From the NCBI RefSeq assembly GCF_016899775.1, contig NZ_JACJJE010000032.1, forward strand, positions 1 through 36,221: a stretch of 36,221 nucleotides of DNA, in the 5' to 3' direction. Each line of letters opens with the position of its first letter. Position 1 is the stretch's first letter. The notes beneath the pieces were generated by a model. That model was given only the letters and a program-made list of their open reading frames with translations. It was not told the DNA's origin and ran no database searches. This document shows, piece after piece, positions 6,370 to 18,538 of this stretch. This DNA comes from Pseudoflavonifractor capillosus (lineage in GTDB: Bacteria > Bacillota > Clostridia > Oscillospirales > Oscillospiraceae). The position numbers and the translations under genes were made by a program.

Positions 6370-9036
6370 TCAGCTCTGTTTTCTGGCCCGCTCCATGGCC
6401 GCCGCCACCGGGCGGGAGCGGCTGAGGCGGTTGTTCTGCCGCTGGAGCAGGGCGTTGATCTGTCCGGCGGCCTGCTCCACTTCGGCGTGGAAGGTGGTGG
6501 CGGATAGGCGCAGGGCCCCGTGGCCCAGAATGATCATCTGCTCGGCGTAGTCGGAGGTGGCCACCCGCACCCGGTACTTCTTCCGGCTGAGCTCGTAGGT
6601 GGTCTTTTCGATGTAAGCGTCCGCCGTCTCCGCCTCCTTGGTGTACACCACATAGATGTTGTGGTATTTGGAGATCTCCCCCGTCCCCCGGGGGACCTTG
6701 TAGGCGTCGAACACCAGGATCACCTGGCACTTCTTATAGCCCTGGTAGTTGCTCATCAGGTCCATGAGCTTCTGCCGGGCGGCGTCCAGGTTGTCCCGGG
6801 CGATGGCTTTCAGCTCGTCCCAGGCGAAGATGATGTTGTACCCGTCCACCAAGAGATACTCCGGGCCCAGGTCCTCCGGGGTCTTGATGGCCTGCTTTTC
6901 GGGGAGCTCGTCCCGCCGCTTCGGCTTGGCCTGGGGCCGGAAGTCCCGGCGCTGGACGGGGCCGTAGGTGCGCTCGAAGATGGCCATGAGCTCGTCGTCC
7001 CCCTCCAGAGAGCCGGAGTACACCGAGCCCTTCCGGGGCGGGGGAGGGGCGGCGGGGGCGGAGTCCTCCTCCGGCGCCCCGAGGTCCAGGCCGCTGTCCA
7101 GGTGCATGTGGGCCTTCACCTGGTCCCACTTGACGATGTACCCGGCCCCGTGGTCGCAGAATACCGAGTCGGGGGTGTTTTCCACATCCCGCTCCACGTC
7201 GTAGCCGATTTGAGCCACGATCTCCTCCTGATTGGGACAGGGCCGGTACCCCGCCGGGGTGAGGGTGAGCCGCCCCATCCCCCGGGTGTAGGCGGCCACC
7301 TGGGCGGCGTAGTCCTGGAGGCCGGACACCGGGGCGGAGCCGGTGAGCAGGGTCATGTCCCCCAGAACCTCCGGGGCCTGGAGCTCGCCCCCCATCCGCT
7401 GGAGGTCGGACATGGCCCGGCCCACCTGGTCCGGGGGCAGGAGGAGCCGCAGGTCGTACCAGGGCTCTAGCAGAACGCTCTCCGCCTGCATCAGGCCCTG
7501 GCGCACCGCCCGGTAGGTGGCCTGGCGGAAGTCGCCCCCCTCGGTGTGCTTCACATGGGCCCGGCCGGTGAGGAGGGTGATGGTCACGTCGGTGAGGGGG
7601 GAGCCGGTGAGCACCCCCAAATGCTCCTTCTCCATCAGGTGGGTGAAGATGAGCCGCTGCCAGTTCCGGTCCAGCACGTCCTCGGGGCAGGCGGTGGCCA
7701 GGTGGAGGCCGGAGCCCCGTGGGGCGGGCTCTAAGAGCAGGTGGACCTCGGCGTAATGGCGCAGGGGCTCAAAGTGGCCCACCCCCACCACCGGGGCGGC
7801 GATGGTCTCCTTGTAGAGGATGCTGCCGGTGCTGAAGGACACCTCCAGGCCGAACCGGTCCCGGATCAGGCGGGTGAACACCTCCAGCTGCACCGGGCCC
7901 ATGAGCTGCAGGCGGATCTCCCGGGCCTGCTCGCTCCAGGCGATGTGGAGCTGGGGGTCCTCCTCCTCCAGCTGGCCCAGCTGCTTCAGGGCGGTGTGCA
8001 CGTTGGTCCCCTCCGGCAGCCTCACCTGGTAGGAGAGCACCGGCTCCAGCAGGGGGATGGGGGACTCGCCCTCAAAGCCCAGCCCCTCCCCGGCGTGGGT
8101 GCGGCTCAGACCGGCCACGGCGCACACCGCCCCGGCGGGCACCTGGTCCGCCGCCCGGTACTGGGCCCCGGAGTAGATGCGCAGCTGGTCCGCCTTCTCC
8201 TCCCACACCTGGTCCTCGGGCAGGCCGGGGCGGCGGTTGGTGAGCAGGTCCTTCACCTTCAAGGCGCCTCCCGTCACCTTTAAATAGGTGAGGCGCACCC
8301 CCTGGGGGTCCCGGGCGATCTTAAAGACCTTCCCGCCGAACTCCGAGGGGTAGAGGGGCGGGACGGCGTACCGCTCCACCCCCCGAAGAAACTCGGTCAC
8401 CCCCTCCAGCTTCAGGGCGGAGCCAAACCAGCAGGGGAACACCTTCCGGTGCCGGATGAGGGAGATCACATCGGCGTCCTTCAGGACCCCCGTCTCCAGA
8501 TACTTCTCTAAAATGCCCTCGTCGCACACGGCGGCGTCCTCCTGCCACGCATCCTCCGGGGCGGAGAAGTCCACGCAGCCCGCGCTGAGGCGCTGCCGGA
8601 GCTGCTCCAGCAGGGCGTCCCGGTCGGCTCCCGCCAGATCCATCTTGTTGATAAAGAGAAAGGTGGGGATGTGGTACCGGGACAGGAGCCGCCACAGGGT
8701 GAGGGTGTGGCCCTGGACCCCGTCGGTTCCGCTGATGACCAGAATGGCGTAGTCCAGCACCTGGAGGGTGCGCTCCATCTCGCTGGAGAAGTCCACGTGG
8801 CCGGGGGTGTCCAGCAGGGTGATGGTCATGGACTCCAGGGGGAGCACCGCCTGTTTGGAGAAGATGGTGATACCCCGCTCCCGCTCCTGGGCGTCGGTGT
8901 CCAGAAAGGCGTCCCCGTGGTCCACCCGGCCCAGGCGGCGCAGCTGGCCGCTGGTGTACAAAAGTCCCTCGGACAGGGTGGTCTTGCCCGCGTCCACATG
9001 GGCCAGAATGCCCACTGTCAAATGTTTGTGTTCCAT
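6370..9036 (-). CDS. Tet(M)/EF-G-like ribosomal GTPase fused to a Rae1/YacP-like NYN ribonuclease domain
   Basis: An 888-residue fusion; Tet(M) itself is about 640. Residues 1-~650 are a translational GTPase of the ribosomal protection type: G1 AHVDAGKTT (12-20), G2 ERERGITI, G3 DTPGHVDF (76-83), G4 NKMD (130-133), then domains II-V. The domain IV tip loop that reads SPVSTP in Tet(M) (from memory) is KHTEGG here, so tetracycline rescue should not be assumed. A Pro-rich and charged linker (about 653-725) leads to an NYN domain (726-~855) that closely follows B. subtilis Rae1/YacP: VDGYN, VFDAY, ETADAYIEK, ATSDYAEQ, with acidic residues D731, D777, D806 and D829. Rae1 cuts mRNA in the ribosomal A site. 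I infer a GTPase that brings a nuclease to stalled or drug-bound ribosomes. Start MEHKHLT at 9036 was chosen over an ATG 9 nt upstream. Confidence 0.88.
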   Translation of the reverse strand: MEHKHLTVGILAHVDAGKTTLSEGLLYTSGQLRRLGRVDHGDAFLDTDAQERERGITIFSKQAVLPLESMTITLLDTPGHVDFSSEMERTLQVLDYAILVISGTDGVQGHTLTLWRLLSRYHIPTFLFINKMDLAGADRDALLEQLRQRLSAGCVDFSAPEDAWQEDAAVCDEGILEKYLETGVLKDADVISLIRHRKVFPCWFGSALKLEGVTEFLRGVERYAVPPLYPSEFGGKVFKIARDPQGVRLTYLKVTGGALKVKDLLTNRRPGLPEDQVWEEKADQLRIYSGAQYRAADQVPAGAVCAVAGLSRTHAGEGLGFEGESPIPLLEPVLSYQVRLPEGTNVHTALKQLGQLEEEDPQLHIAWSEQAREIRLQLMGPVQLEVFTRLIRDRFGLEVSFSTGSILYKETIAAPVVGVGHFEPLRHYAEVHLLLEPAPRGSGLHLATACPEDVLDRNWQRLIFTHLMEKEHLGVLTGSPLTDVTITLLTGRAHVKHTEGGDFRQATYRAVRQGLMQAESVLLEPWYDLRLLLPPDQVGRAMSDLQRMGGELQAPEVLGDMTLLTGSAPVSGLQDYAAQVAAYTRGMGRLTLTPAGYRPCPNQEEIVAQIGYDVERDVENTPDSVFCDHGAGYIVKWDQVKAHMHLDSGLDLGAPEEDSAPAAPPPPRKGSVYSGSLEGDDELMAIFERTYGPVQRRDFRPQAKPKRRDELPEKQAIKTPEDLGPEYLLVDGYNIIFAWDELKAIARDNLDAARQKLMDLMSNYQGYKKCQVILVFDAYKVPRGTGEISKYHNIYVVYTKEAETADAYIEKTTYELSRKKYRVRVATSDYAEQMIILGHGALRLSATTFHAEVEQAAGQINALLQRQNNRLSRSRPVAAAMERARKQS

Positions 9037-9098
9037 ACGCAACATCCTAAATCCGCAAAAATTCCATCCAAAAATGGGGCCGCTCCCATGGGGCGGCC
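9037..9098 (-). promoter_or_regulatory. Leader hairpin before the GTPase-Rae1 gene (attenuator candidate)
   Basis: On the minus strand GGCCGC and GCGGCC arms (within plus 9077-9098) form a GC-rich hairpin followed by CCATTTTT, ending about 40 nt before the start codon. The same 22-nt element occurs at 9320-9341, near the predicted transcript start, with one base changed. Tet(M)-type genes are known to be attenuated in their leaders, which makes this arrangement suggestive. The T-run is short and offset, so termination strength is uncertain. Confidence 0.4.
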
Positions 9099-9102
9099 TT
9101 CC

Positions 9103-9138
9103 GGCTGCCGAAAAAGTCCTTGAACTTTTTCGACAGCC
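9103..9138. repeat. Hairpin repeat (CGAAAAAGT type), first copy
   Basis: Arms GGCTG..CGAAAAAGT and ACTTTTTCG..CAGCC pair across a 6-nt loop (CGAAAAAGT at 9109-9117, ACTTTTTCG at 9124-9132). A related hairpin with arms CGAAAAAGTGGC/GCCACTTTTTCG occurs at 35993-36020, also next to a copy of the dispersed repeat. Confidence 0.6.
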
Positions 9139-9141
9139 GGG

Positions 9142-9242
9142 AAAATGCCGTTACTTTTGTGCCGCACAGCGGCGCAAAAGTCCTCGCGCCCTCGCCGGAA
9201 GCCTTGCGCAGCAAGTCTTCCGGGGCATTTGATCCCATTCGA
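9142..9242. repeat. Dispersed intergenic repeat, copy A
   Basis: About 100 bp from AAAATGCCGTTACTTTT to GATCCCATTCGA. It aligns along its length with 35903-35995: shared AAAATGCCGTT, a short GC palindrome, AAAAGTCCTCGC, GCCTTGC, GGCATT and GATCCCATTCGA. The middle differs, so it is a diverged repeat family rather than a recent duplication. No protein is encoded. Confidence 0.75.
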
Positions 9243-9319
9243 GGCGGGCGGCTGCCCCCTCGAGCTCCCCCGCCCAGACTGAGGCGGATTCGGTTCAACA
9301 GAAGTTTTCAGCAAACTGC

Positions 9320-9341
9320 GGGCCGCTCCCCTGGGGCGGCC
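9320..9341. repeat. 22-bp GC hairpin repeat, second copy
   Basis: Matches 9077-9098 at 21 of 22 positions (core GGGCCGCTCCC and GGGGCGGCC). Its self-complementary arms sit close to the predicted transcription start of the GTPase-Rae1 leader. The two copies flank the dispersed repeat 9103-9242. Confidence 0.6.
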
Positions 9342-9358
9342 CTGTGTTGTTTGCTTTT

Positions 9359-9387
9359 ATTGTAGCATGTCCCGGTCGGGGAATCAA
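9359..9387 (-). promoter_or_regulatory. Predicted promoter of the GTPase-Rae1 gene
   Basis: On the minus strand TTGATT (plus 9382-9387), a 17-bp spacer and TACAAT (plus 9359-9364). The implied leader is about 315 nt and contains two copies of a GC hairpin and a repeat element, which is long for a housekeeping gene. Confidence 0.6.
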
Positions 9388-9420
9388 TTCAAGGTTTCCG
9401 GGGGCGGAAGAAGGAACCAG

Positions 9421-9449
9421 TTGCGGACTCCCTAAATTTGTATTATAAT
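9421..9449 (+). promoter_or_regulatory. Possible plus-strand promoter
   Basis: TATAAT at 9444-9449 with a weak -35 TTGCGG at 9421-9426 and a 17-bp spacer. It would read toward the activase gene through a 550-nt leader that includes the MITE-like element. From 9450 to 9805 I see no gene. Confidence 0.4.
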
Positions 9450-9805
9450 ATGTATTGGAATGAGGGGCGTTTTCCCGGGAAAACATAAATTTGACCGGAC
9501 CATTTCACCGGGCGGCGGAGACAGACGTACTATTTTCGGAGCCGCACCGCCGTGCCGGCGGGGGTGGTCAATTTTCCCAAGGCGGACGGCTGACAGCCGA
9601 AATTCTTTGGCTTAAACAATCATAGCGCCGGAAAACCGTTTTTGAAGGAAACAAAAATTTACGTTTTCTGAACACCTGAGACAAAATCCTTGATGCGATT
9701 CTAACGGAAAAGGTATGTAAAATGATATCTGAGCATACATAAAACAGGAACAGGGGAGCGCCCCCTGACGCGCAGTCCAAATACGGTCTGTACCGCCTGA
9801 GAGTT

Positions 9806-9970
9806 TAGGCCTTGTTTGAAAAATGTCAACATGCCCAAACGGCGGGTCTTTTTCCGCCATACTGCGTTGATTTTCCTTGCAATACACAAAGTATTGCCGC
9901 GTCAAATCGCCTTGTCTGGCAAAAAAATCCCTCGCCGTTGGGCACATTTCCAATTTTCAAACAAGGCCTA
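9806..9970. mobile_element. MITE-like palindromic element of about 165 bp
   Basis: The ends are inverted: TAGGCCTTGTTTGAAAA at 9806-9822 and TTTTCAAACAAGGCCTA at 9954-9970. The similarity continues inward for about 40 bp (CATGCCCAAACGGCG against CGCCGTTGGGCAC), and a small AATAC/GTATT hairpin sits in the middle (9881-9895), so the whole element can fold into one long imperfect hairpin. The outermost TA pairs could be a TA target duplication, as for IS630/mariner-derived MITEs. No transposase is encoded. The right end lies 29 bp from the start of the activase gene. Confidence 0.7.
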
Positions 9971-9999
9971 GGCGGGGCATGAAAGAATTCGAGGGAACC

Positions 10000-14415
<4,416 letters not shown>

Positions 14416-14427
14416 TGGACGGAACAT

Positions 14428-14471
14428 AAAAACTCCGCCGCGAGGAAACCATCCTCGCGGCGGAGTTTTTT
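14428..14471. terminator. Bidirectional terminator between activase and glnS
   Basis: A perfect 14-bp stem (CTCCGCCGCGAGGA at 14433-14446 with 14452-14465) has a 5-nt loop. It is followed by six T on the plus strand and preceded by five A, giving five T on the minus strand. It serves the two convergent genes. Confidence 0.92.
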
Positions 14472-14492
14472 CAGCTTGAAATAAGGACAAGG

Positions 14493-16205
14493 TTATTTGC
14501 CGGGCTTGAAGCTGTCCTTCAGGCTCACCGCCCGGTTGAACACCAGGGCGCCGGGCTTGGAGTCCTTGCTGTCCACGCAGAAGTAGCCCAGACGGAGGAA
14601 CTGATACTGGGCGGGGGCCTGGGCGCCGGCCAGAGAGGCCTCCAGCTTGCAGCCCTCCAGCACCTCCAGGGAGCTGGGGTTCAGGCAGTCCAGGAAGTTC
14701 TTGTCCCCGGCGTCGGGGTCGGGGTCGGTGAACAGGTTGTCGTACAGCCGCACCTGGGCGTCCACGGCGGTGGCGGCGTCCACCCAGTGGATGGTGGCCC
14801 CCTTCACCTTCCGGCCGTCGGCGGGGTTGCCCCCTCTGGACTCGGGGTCGTACTCGGCCAGCACCTCCACCACGTTGCCCTCCGCGTCCTTGACGCAGCC
14901 GGTGCAGCGGATGAGGTAGGCCCCCTTCAGGCGGCACTCGGGGCCCTGGGGGTACAGGCGCTTATACTTGGGGATGGGGGTCTCCAGGAAGTCGTCGGAC
15001 TCGATATACAGGTTCCGGGAGAAGGACACGGTGCGGGTCCCGGCGTTGGGGTCGTTGGGGTTGTTCTCCACCTCCACCATCTCGCTCTCCCCCTCGGGGT
15101 AGTTGGTGATGGTGAGCTTGATGGGGCGCAGCACCGCCATGGCCCGCTGGGCGTGCTCGTTCAGGTCCTCCCGCAGGCAGTGCTCCAGGAAGCCGTACTC
15201 CACGGTGGAGGTGTTCTTGGCCACGCCGATGCGGTCGCAGAAGTTGCGGATGGAGGCGGGGGTGTAGCCCCGGCGGCGCAGGCCGCACAGGGTGGGCATC
15301 CGGGGGTCGTCCCAGCCGGACACATAGCCCTCCTCCACCAGCTTGCGCAGCTTCCGCTTGGACATGACCGTGTAGTTGATGCCCAGGCGGGCAAACTCGA
15401 TCTGCCGGGGCTTGTTGGGCACGTCGGTGTTGTTGATGACCCAGTCGTACAGGGGCCGGTGGTCCTCATACTCCAGGGAGCACAGGGAGTGGGTGATGCC
15501 CTCCAGGGCGTCCTGGATGGGGTGTGCGAAGTCGTACATGGGGAAGATGCACCACTTGGTGCCCTGGCGGTGATGCTCGATATACCGGATGCGGTAGAGC
15601 ACCGGGTCCCGCATGTTGAAGTTGCCGCTCTCCAGGTCGATCTTGGCCCGGAGGGTGTACTTGCCCTCGGGGAACTCCCCGTTCTTCATCCGCTCAAACA
15701 GGTCCAGGGACTCCTCGATGGGCCGGTCCCGCCAGGGGGAGCGGGCGGGGGTGTTCACGTCGCCCCGGTACTCCTTGAACTGCTCAGGGGTGAGCTCGCA
15801 CACATAGGCCAGCCCCTTCTTGATGAGGCCCACCGCCAGCTCATAGGTCTTTTCAAAGTAGTCGGAGCCGTAGAAGAACCGGTCCCCCCAGTCGAAGCCC
15901 AGCCAGTGGATGTCCTCCTTGATGGCGTCCACAAACTCGGTGTCCTCCTTGGCCGGGTTGGTGTCGTCCATGCGCAGGTTGCAGATGCCGCCGAACTTCT
16001 CGGCCGAGCCGAAGTCGATGATCAGGGCCTTGCAGTGGCCGATGTGGAGATAGCCGTTGGGCTCGGGCGGAAAACGGGTATGAACCTGCATGCCGGCAAA
16101 GCGCCCGCCGGGGGCGATGTCCTCCGCGATAAATTCATGGATAAAGTTCTGGCTGGGAGCGGGCTCGCCCTTCTCGGGGATGCCGTTTTTCAATTCTTCC
16201 GCCAT
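14493..16205 (-). CDS. glnS: Glutaminyl-tRNA synthetase
   Basis: A 570-residue class I synthetase that charges tRNA-Gln with glutamine in the cytoplasm. HIGH-motif region PNGYLHIGHCKAL (HIGH at 54-57) and the KMSKS-type motif VMSKRKL near residue 280 are present, followed by the two anticodon-binding beta barrels typical of GlnRS. Length fits bacterial GlnRS. The start at 16205 has AGGAGGG upstream. Most Firmicutes lack GlnRS and make Gln-tRNA through GatCAB; its presence fits the Oscillospiraceae and a few other clostridial groups, where it was probably acquired. It is transcribed alone from a predicted promoter shared back to back with the kinase gene region. Confidence 0.97.
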   Translation of the reverse strand: MAEELKNGIPEKGEPAPSQNFIHEFIAEDIAPGGRFAGMQVHTRFPPEPNGYLHIGHCKALIIDFGSAEKFGGICNLRMDDTNPAKEDTEFVDAIKEDIHWLGFDWGDRFFYGSDYFEKTYELAVGLIKKGLAYVCELTPEQFKEYRGDVNTPARSPWRDRPIEESLDLFERMKNGEFPEGKYTLRAKIDLESGNFNMRDPVLYRIRYIEHHRQGTKWCIFPMYDFAHPIQDALEGITHSLCSLEYEDHRPLYDWVINNTDVPNKPRQIEFARLGINYTVMSKRKLRKLVEEGYVSGWDDPRMPTLCGLRRRGYTPASIRNFCDRIGVAKNTSTVEYGFLEHCLREDLNEHAQRAMAVLRPIKLTITNYPEGESEMVEVENNPNDPNAGTRTVSFSRNLYIESDDFLETPIPKYKRLYPQGPECRLKGAYLIRCTGCVKDAEGNVVEVLAEYDPESRGGNPADGRKVKGATIHWVDAATAVDAQVRLYDNLFTDPDPDAGDKNFLDCLNPSSLEVLEGCKLEASLAGAQAPAQYQFLRLGYFCVDSKDSKPGALVFNRAVSLKDSFKPGK

Positions 16206-16247
16206 AGTTTAGCCCTCCTGTCTCTTTGGTGGGATATTAACTTGCTT

Positions 16248-16277
16248 ATTTTACAACAGATGGCAGCGGGTATGCAA
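16248..16277 (-). promoter_or_regulatory. Predicted glnS promoter
   Basis: On the minus strand TTGCAT (plus 16272-16277), an 18-bp spacer and TAAAAT (plus 16248-16253), about 43 nt upstream of the start. No T-box fits in the short leader. Confidence 0.45.
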
Positions 16278-16377
16278 GGCTTTCTTCCGAATTTCCGCGA
16301 TTTTCGGGGGAGGCCCGGCGGCGGGGGAGGCGGGACAAAAAACCTCCCCCGCCGGGGAAAAGTCTCCGGTCCCGCTC

Positions 16378-16406
16378 TTTACGCGCCCTCCGCTTCCTGT
16401 TATAAT
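16378..16406 (+). promoter_or_regulatory. Predicted promoter of the kinase-regulator pair
   Basis: TTTACG (16378-16383), a 17-bp spacer and a perfect TATAAT (16401-16406), 60 nt upstream of the kinase start. Confidence 0.6.
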
Positions 16407-16465
16407 ATATAAGTTAAAAGCGGGCCTGTGCTCTGGAGGAGGGGCCGGCGGGCGGGAGGGTTCGG

Positions 16466-17644
16466 ATGATGAAGCCATTCATCAAATTATACCACGGCTA
16501 TCTTCACTTGACCCGGGGCCTGCCGCGGATGCCCCGGAATCTGCTGACCACGGTGCTGTTTCTGTGCGCCGCGTGCATCATCAGCGGGGAGCTTCTGCGG
16601 CACACCGGGGGAGAGAACAACTCCGACCTGGTTTTTATTCTGGCGATTATGTGCATCTCCCTGCTCACCGACGGATATTTTTACGGCATCGCCGCCTCGG
16701 TGGTGGGGGCGCTGTGCATCAACTACTTTTTCATGTTCCCCTTCCGCGCCTTCTCCCTGAGCATCTCCGGCTATCCGGTCACCATGCTCAGCATGGTTGC
16801 CATCTCCGCGGTGATCTGCGCGCTGACCGGGCGGATCAAGGCCCAGGCCATCGAGGCCACCCGGCGAGAGCAGGACACCAAGGCCCTCTACGAGCTCAAC
16901 GCCAAGCTCAACGAGGAGAAGGCGGCCATTCAGCTCCAGGCGGACCGGGAGACCATCCGGGGCAATATTCTGCGGGCGGTGTCCCACGACCTGCGCACCC
17001 CCCTCACCGCCATCTCCGGAGCGGCCTCCGTGCTGCTGTCCAGCGAGGAGATCGCCTCCTCGGAGCGCAGCGCCTCCCTGGTGCGGGACATCAAGAGCGA
17101 CGCCGACTCCCTGAGCGCCATGGTGGAAAACCTGCTCTCCATCACCAAGATCCGGGACGGGGTCATGCCCCTGAACAAGCAGGAGGAGATGCTGGAGGAG
17201 GTGGCGGGGGACGCCCTGCTCACCATGCGCCGCCGGTTTCCCGACTGCCCCATCGCCCTGGAGCTGTCCGACGATATTTTGTATCTCCCCATGGAGCCCA
17301 TGCTCATCAAGCAGGTGATCGTCAATCTGCTGGAGAACGCCATCCGCCACTCCGGGGACCGGGAGCACATCCGCCTGCGGCTGTTCCGGCAGGAGGACTG
17401 GGCTGTGGTGGAGGTGCGGGACCGGGGCAGGGGCATCTCCCCGGAGGTGAGCCAGGCGGTGCAGCTGGGCCGGCCTCTGGAGGACAACCTGTCCGGGGAC
17501 TCGTCCCGGGGGATGGGCATCGGCCTGTCCGTGTGTCAAAGTATCATAAAAGCCCACGACGGCTTCTTCGCCGCCGGGAACGACCCGGAGGGCGGGGCGG
17601 TGTTCCGGTTTGGGCTTCCCATGGAGGAAACAAAGGATGAATGA
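16466..17644 (+). CDS. KdpD-like sensor histidine kinase lacking the N-terminal KdpD domain
   Basis: A 392-residue membrane kinase. Residues 25-120 form a KdpD-type four-helix membrane block (DUF4118: NNSDLVFILAIMCISLLTDG then YGIAASVVGALCINYFFMFP). A coiled linker (125-165) leads to HisKA with the phospho-accepting H174 in AVSHDLRTPL and then the ATPase domain (NLLENAIRHS, RGMGIGLSVC). Full KdpD is about 900 residues with cytoplasmic KdpD and Usp domains before the membrane block; these are absent. No kdpFABC potassium ATPase genes are in the window, so a K+ role is not assured. GGGAGGG precedes the tandem ATG start. It overlaps the regulator gene by 8 nt. Confidence 0.88.
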   Translation: MMKPFIKLYHGYLHLTRGLPRMPRNLLTTVLFLCAACIISGELLRHTGGENNSDLVFILAIMCISLLTDGYFYGIAASVVGALCINYFFMFPFRAFSLSISGYPVTMLSMVAISAVICALTGRIKAQAIEATRREQDTKALYELNAKLNEEKAAIQLQADRETIRGNILRAVSHDLRTPLTAISGAASVLLSSEEIASSERSASLVRDIKSDADSLSAMVENLLSITKIRDGVMPLNKQEEMLEEVAGDALLTMRRRFPDCPIALELSDDILYLPMEPMLIKQVIVNLLENAIRHSGDREHIRLRLFRQEDWAVVEVRDRGRGISPEVSQAVQLGRPLEDNLSGDSSRGMGIGLSVCQSIIKAHDGFFAAGNDPEGGAVFRFGLPMEETKDE

Positions 17645-18341
17645 GAAACGTGTGATCCTGGTCATCGAAGATGAGCGCACCATCAGCAACTTTATCTGCC
17701 GGGCGCTGAACGCCAACGACTATAAATCCATTCCGGCCTTCAGCGGGAAGGAGGGGCTCTCCCTGTTCTTCTCCCACAGCCCGGACCTGGTTCTGCTGGA
17801 TCTGGGGCTGCCCGACATGGACGGCATGGAGATCCTTCAGGAGCTCAGCGGCCTGCCCCAGGAGACCCCGGTCATCATCATCTCCGCCCGGGACCGGGAG
17901 TCGGAAAAGGTGAAGGCCCTGGACATGGGGGCGGACGACTACATCGTCAAGCCCTTCGGCGTGTCCGAGATGCTGGCCCGGGTGCGCACCACCCTGCGCC
18001 GGTCCGACCGCCTGCGGCTGAGCCAGGGGTCCCAGAAGGACGTCTACCACATCAAGGACCTGACGGTGGACATCGCCAAGCACCAGGTGCTCCTGGACGG
18101 GGAGGAGGTCCACTTCACCCAGAACGAGTTCAAGATCCTGGAGCTGCTGTGCATCCACGCCGGGAAGGTGCTCACCTACGACTTCATCCTGGAGCACGTG
18201 TGGGGCCCCTACGGCAGCAGCAGCAACCAGATCCTCCGGGTGAACATGGCCAACATCCGCCGCAAGCTCAAGGAGAATCCCTCCGAGCCCAAATATGTCC
18301 TGACCGAGCTGGGCATCGGGTACCGGATGCTGGAGGACTGA
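17637..18341 (+). CDS. KdpE-like OmpR-family response regulator
   Basis: A 234-residue response regulator. The receiver domain (1-~120) has E11/D12, phospho-acceptor D55 in LVLLDLGLPDMDG and the lysine in DDYIVKPFG. A winged-helix DNA-binding domain follows (about 135-234; FTQNEFKILELLCIHAG, then the recognition region QILRVNMANIRRKLKEN). Start MNEKRV overlaps the kinase stop by 8 nt, with GGAGG upstream, so both proteins are co-produced and form a pair. The sequence is of the KdpE type. Targets are unknown. No terminator is evident before the fatty-acid promoter at 18499. Confidence 0.92.
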   Translation: MNEKRVILVIEDERTISNFICRALNANDYKSIPAFSGKEGLSLFFSHSPDLVLLDLGLPDMDGMEILQELSGLPQETPVIIISARDRESEKVKALDMGADDYIVKPFGVSEMLARVRTTLRRSDRLRLSQGSQKDVYHIKDLTVDIAKHQVLLDGEEVHFTQNEFKILELLCIHAGKVLTYDFILEHVWGPYGSSSNQILRVNMANIRRKLKENPSEPKYVLTELGIGYRMLED

Positions 18342-18498
18342 GGCGGGGAGCCCGCCCGGTCCGCCCGGAGCGGCGCCGGATTCCAGATTATGTGTGTTTT
18401 GCCCCTATCTCTGGAAAAATCGACGTTTTTTGCGGGAAAATTCCCCCGGAAGCTAAATAAAAAACGGGCGGTTGTATGTTGTTTGTGAAAAATCCCAG

Positions 18499-18526
18499 TT
18501 GACTTTCTGGTAAAACCTGTTACAAT
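18499..18526 (+). promoter_or_regulatory. Promoter of the fatty-acid synthesis operon
   Basis: TTGACT (18499-18504), a 16-bp spacer and TACAAT (18521-18526). The predicted start is near 18533, immediately before the palindrome at 18539-18562. It is the only strong promoter seen for the eleven fatty-acid genes and the MarR gene. Confidence 0.75.
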
Positions 18527-18538
18527 ACGCTTGAAATA

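Noticed and set aside
6370-9036. Calling the GTPase a tetracycline resistance gene
   Set aside because: The domain IV tip loop differs from Tet(M), a nuclease domain is fused, and the locus looks chromosomal. Resistance is not supported by sequence alone.
9877-9999. N-terminal extension of the activase frame into the hairpin element
   Set aside because: The extension is translated repeat DNA; the conserved protein starts at the ATG at 10000 with GAGGG upstream.
14787-16412. Long plus-strand frame opposite glnS
   Set aside because: Same bias-derived composition; glnS is unmistakable on the other strand.
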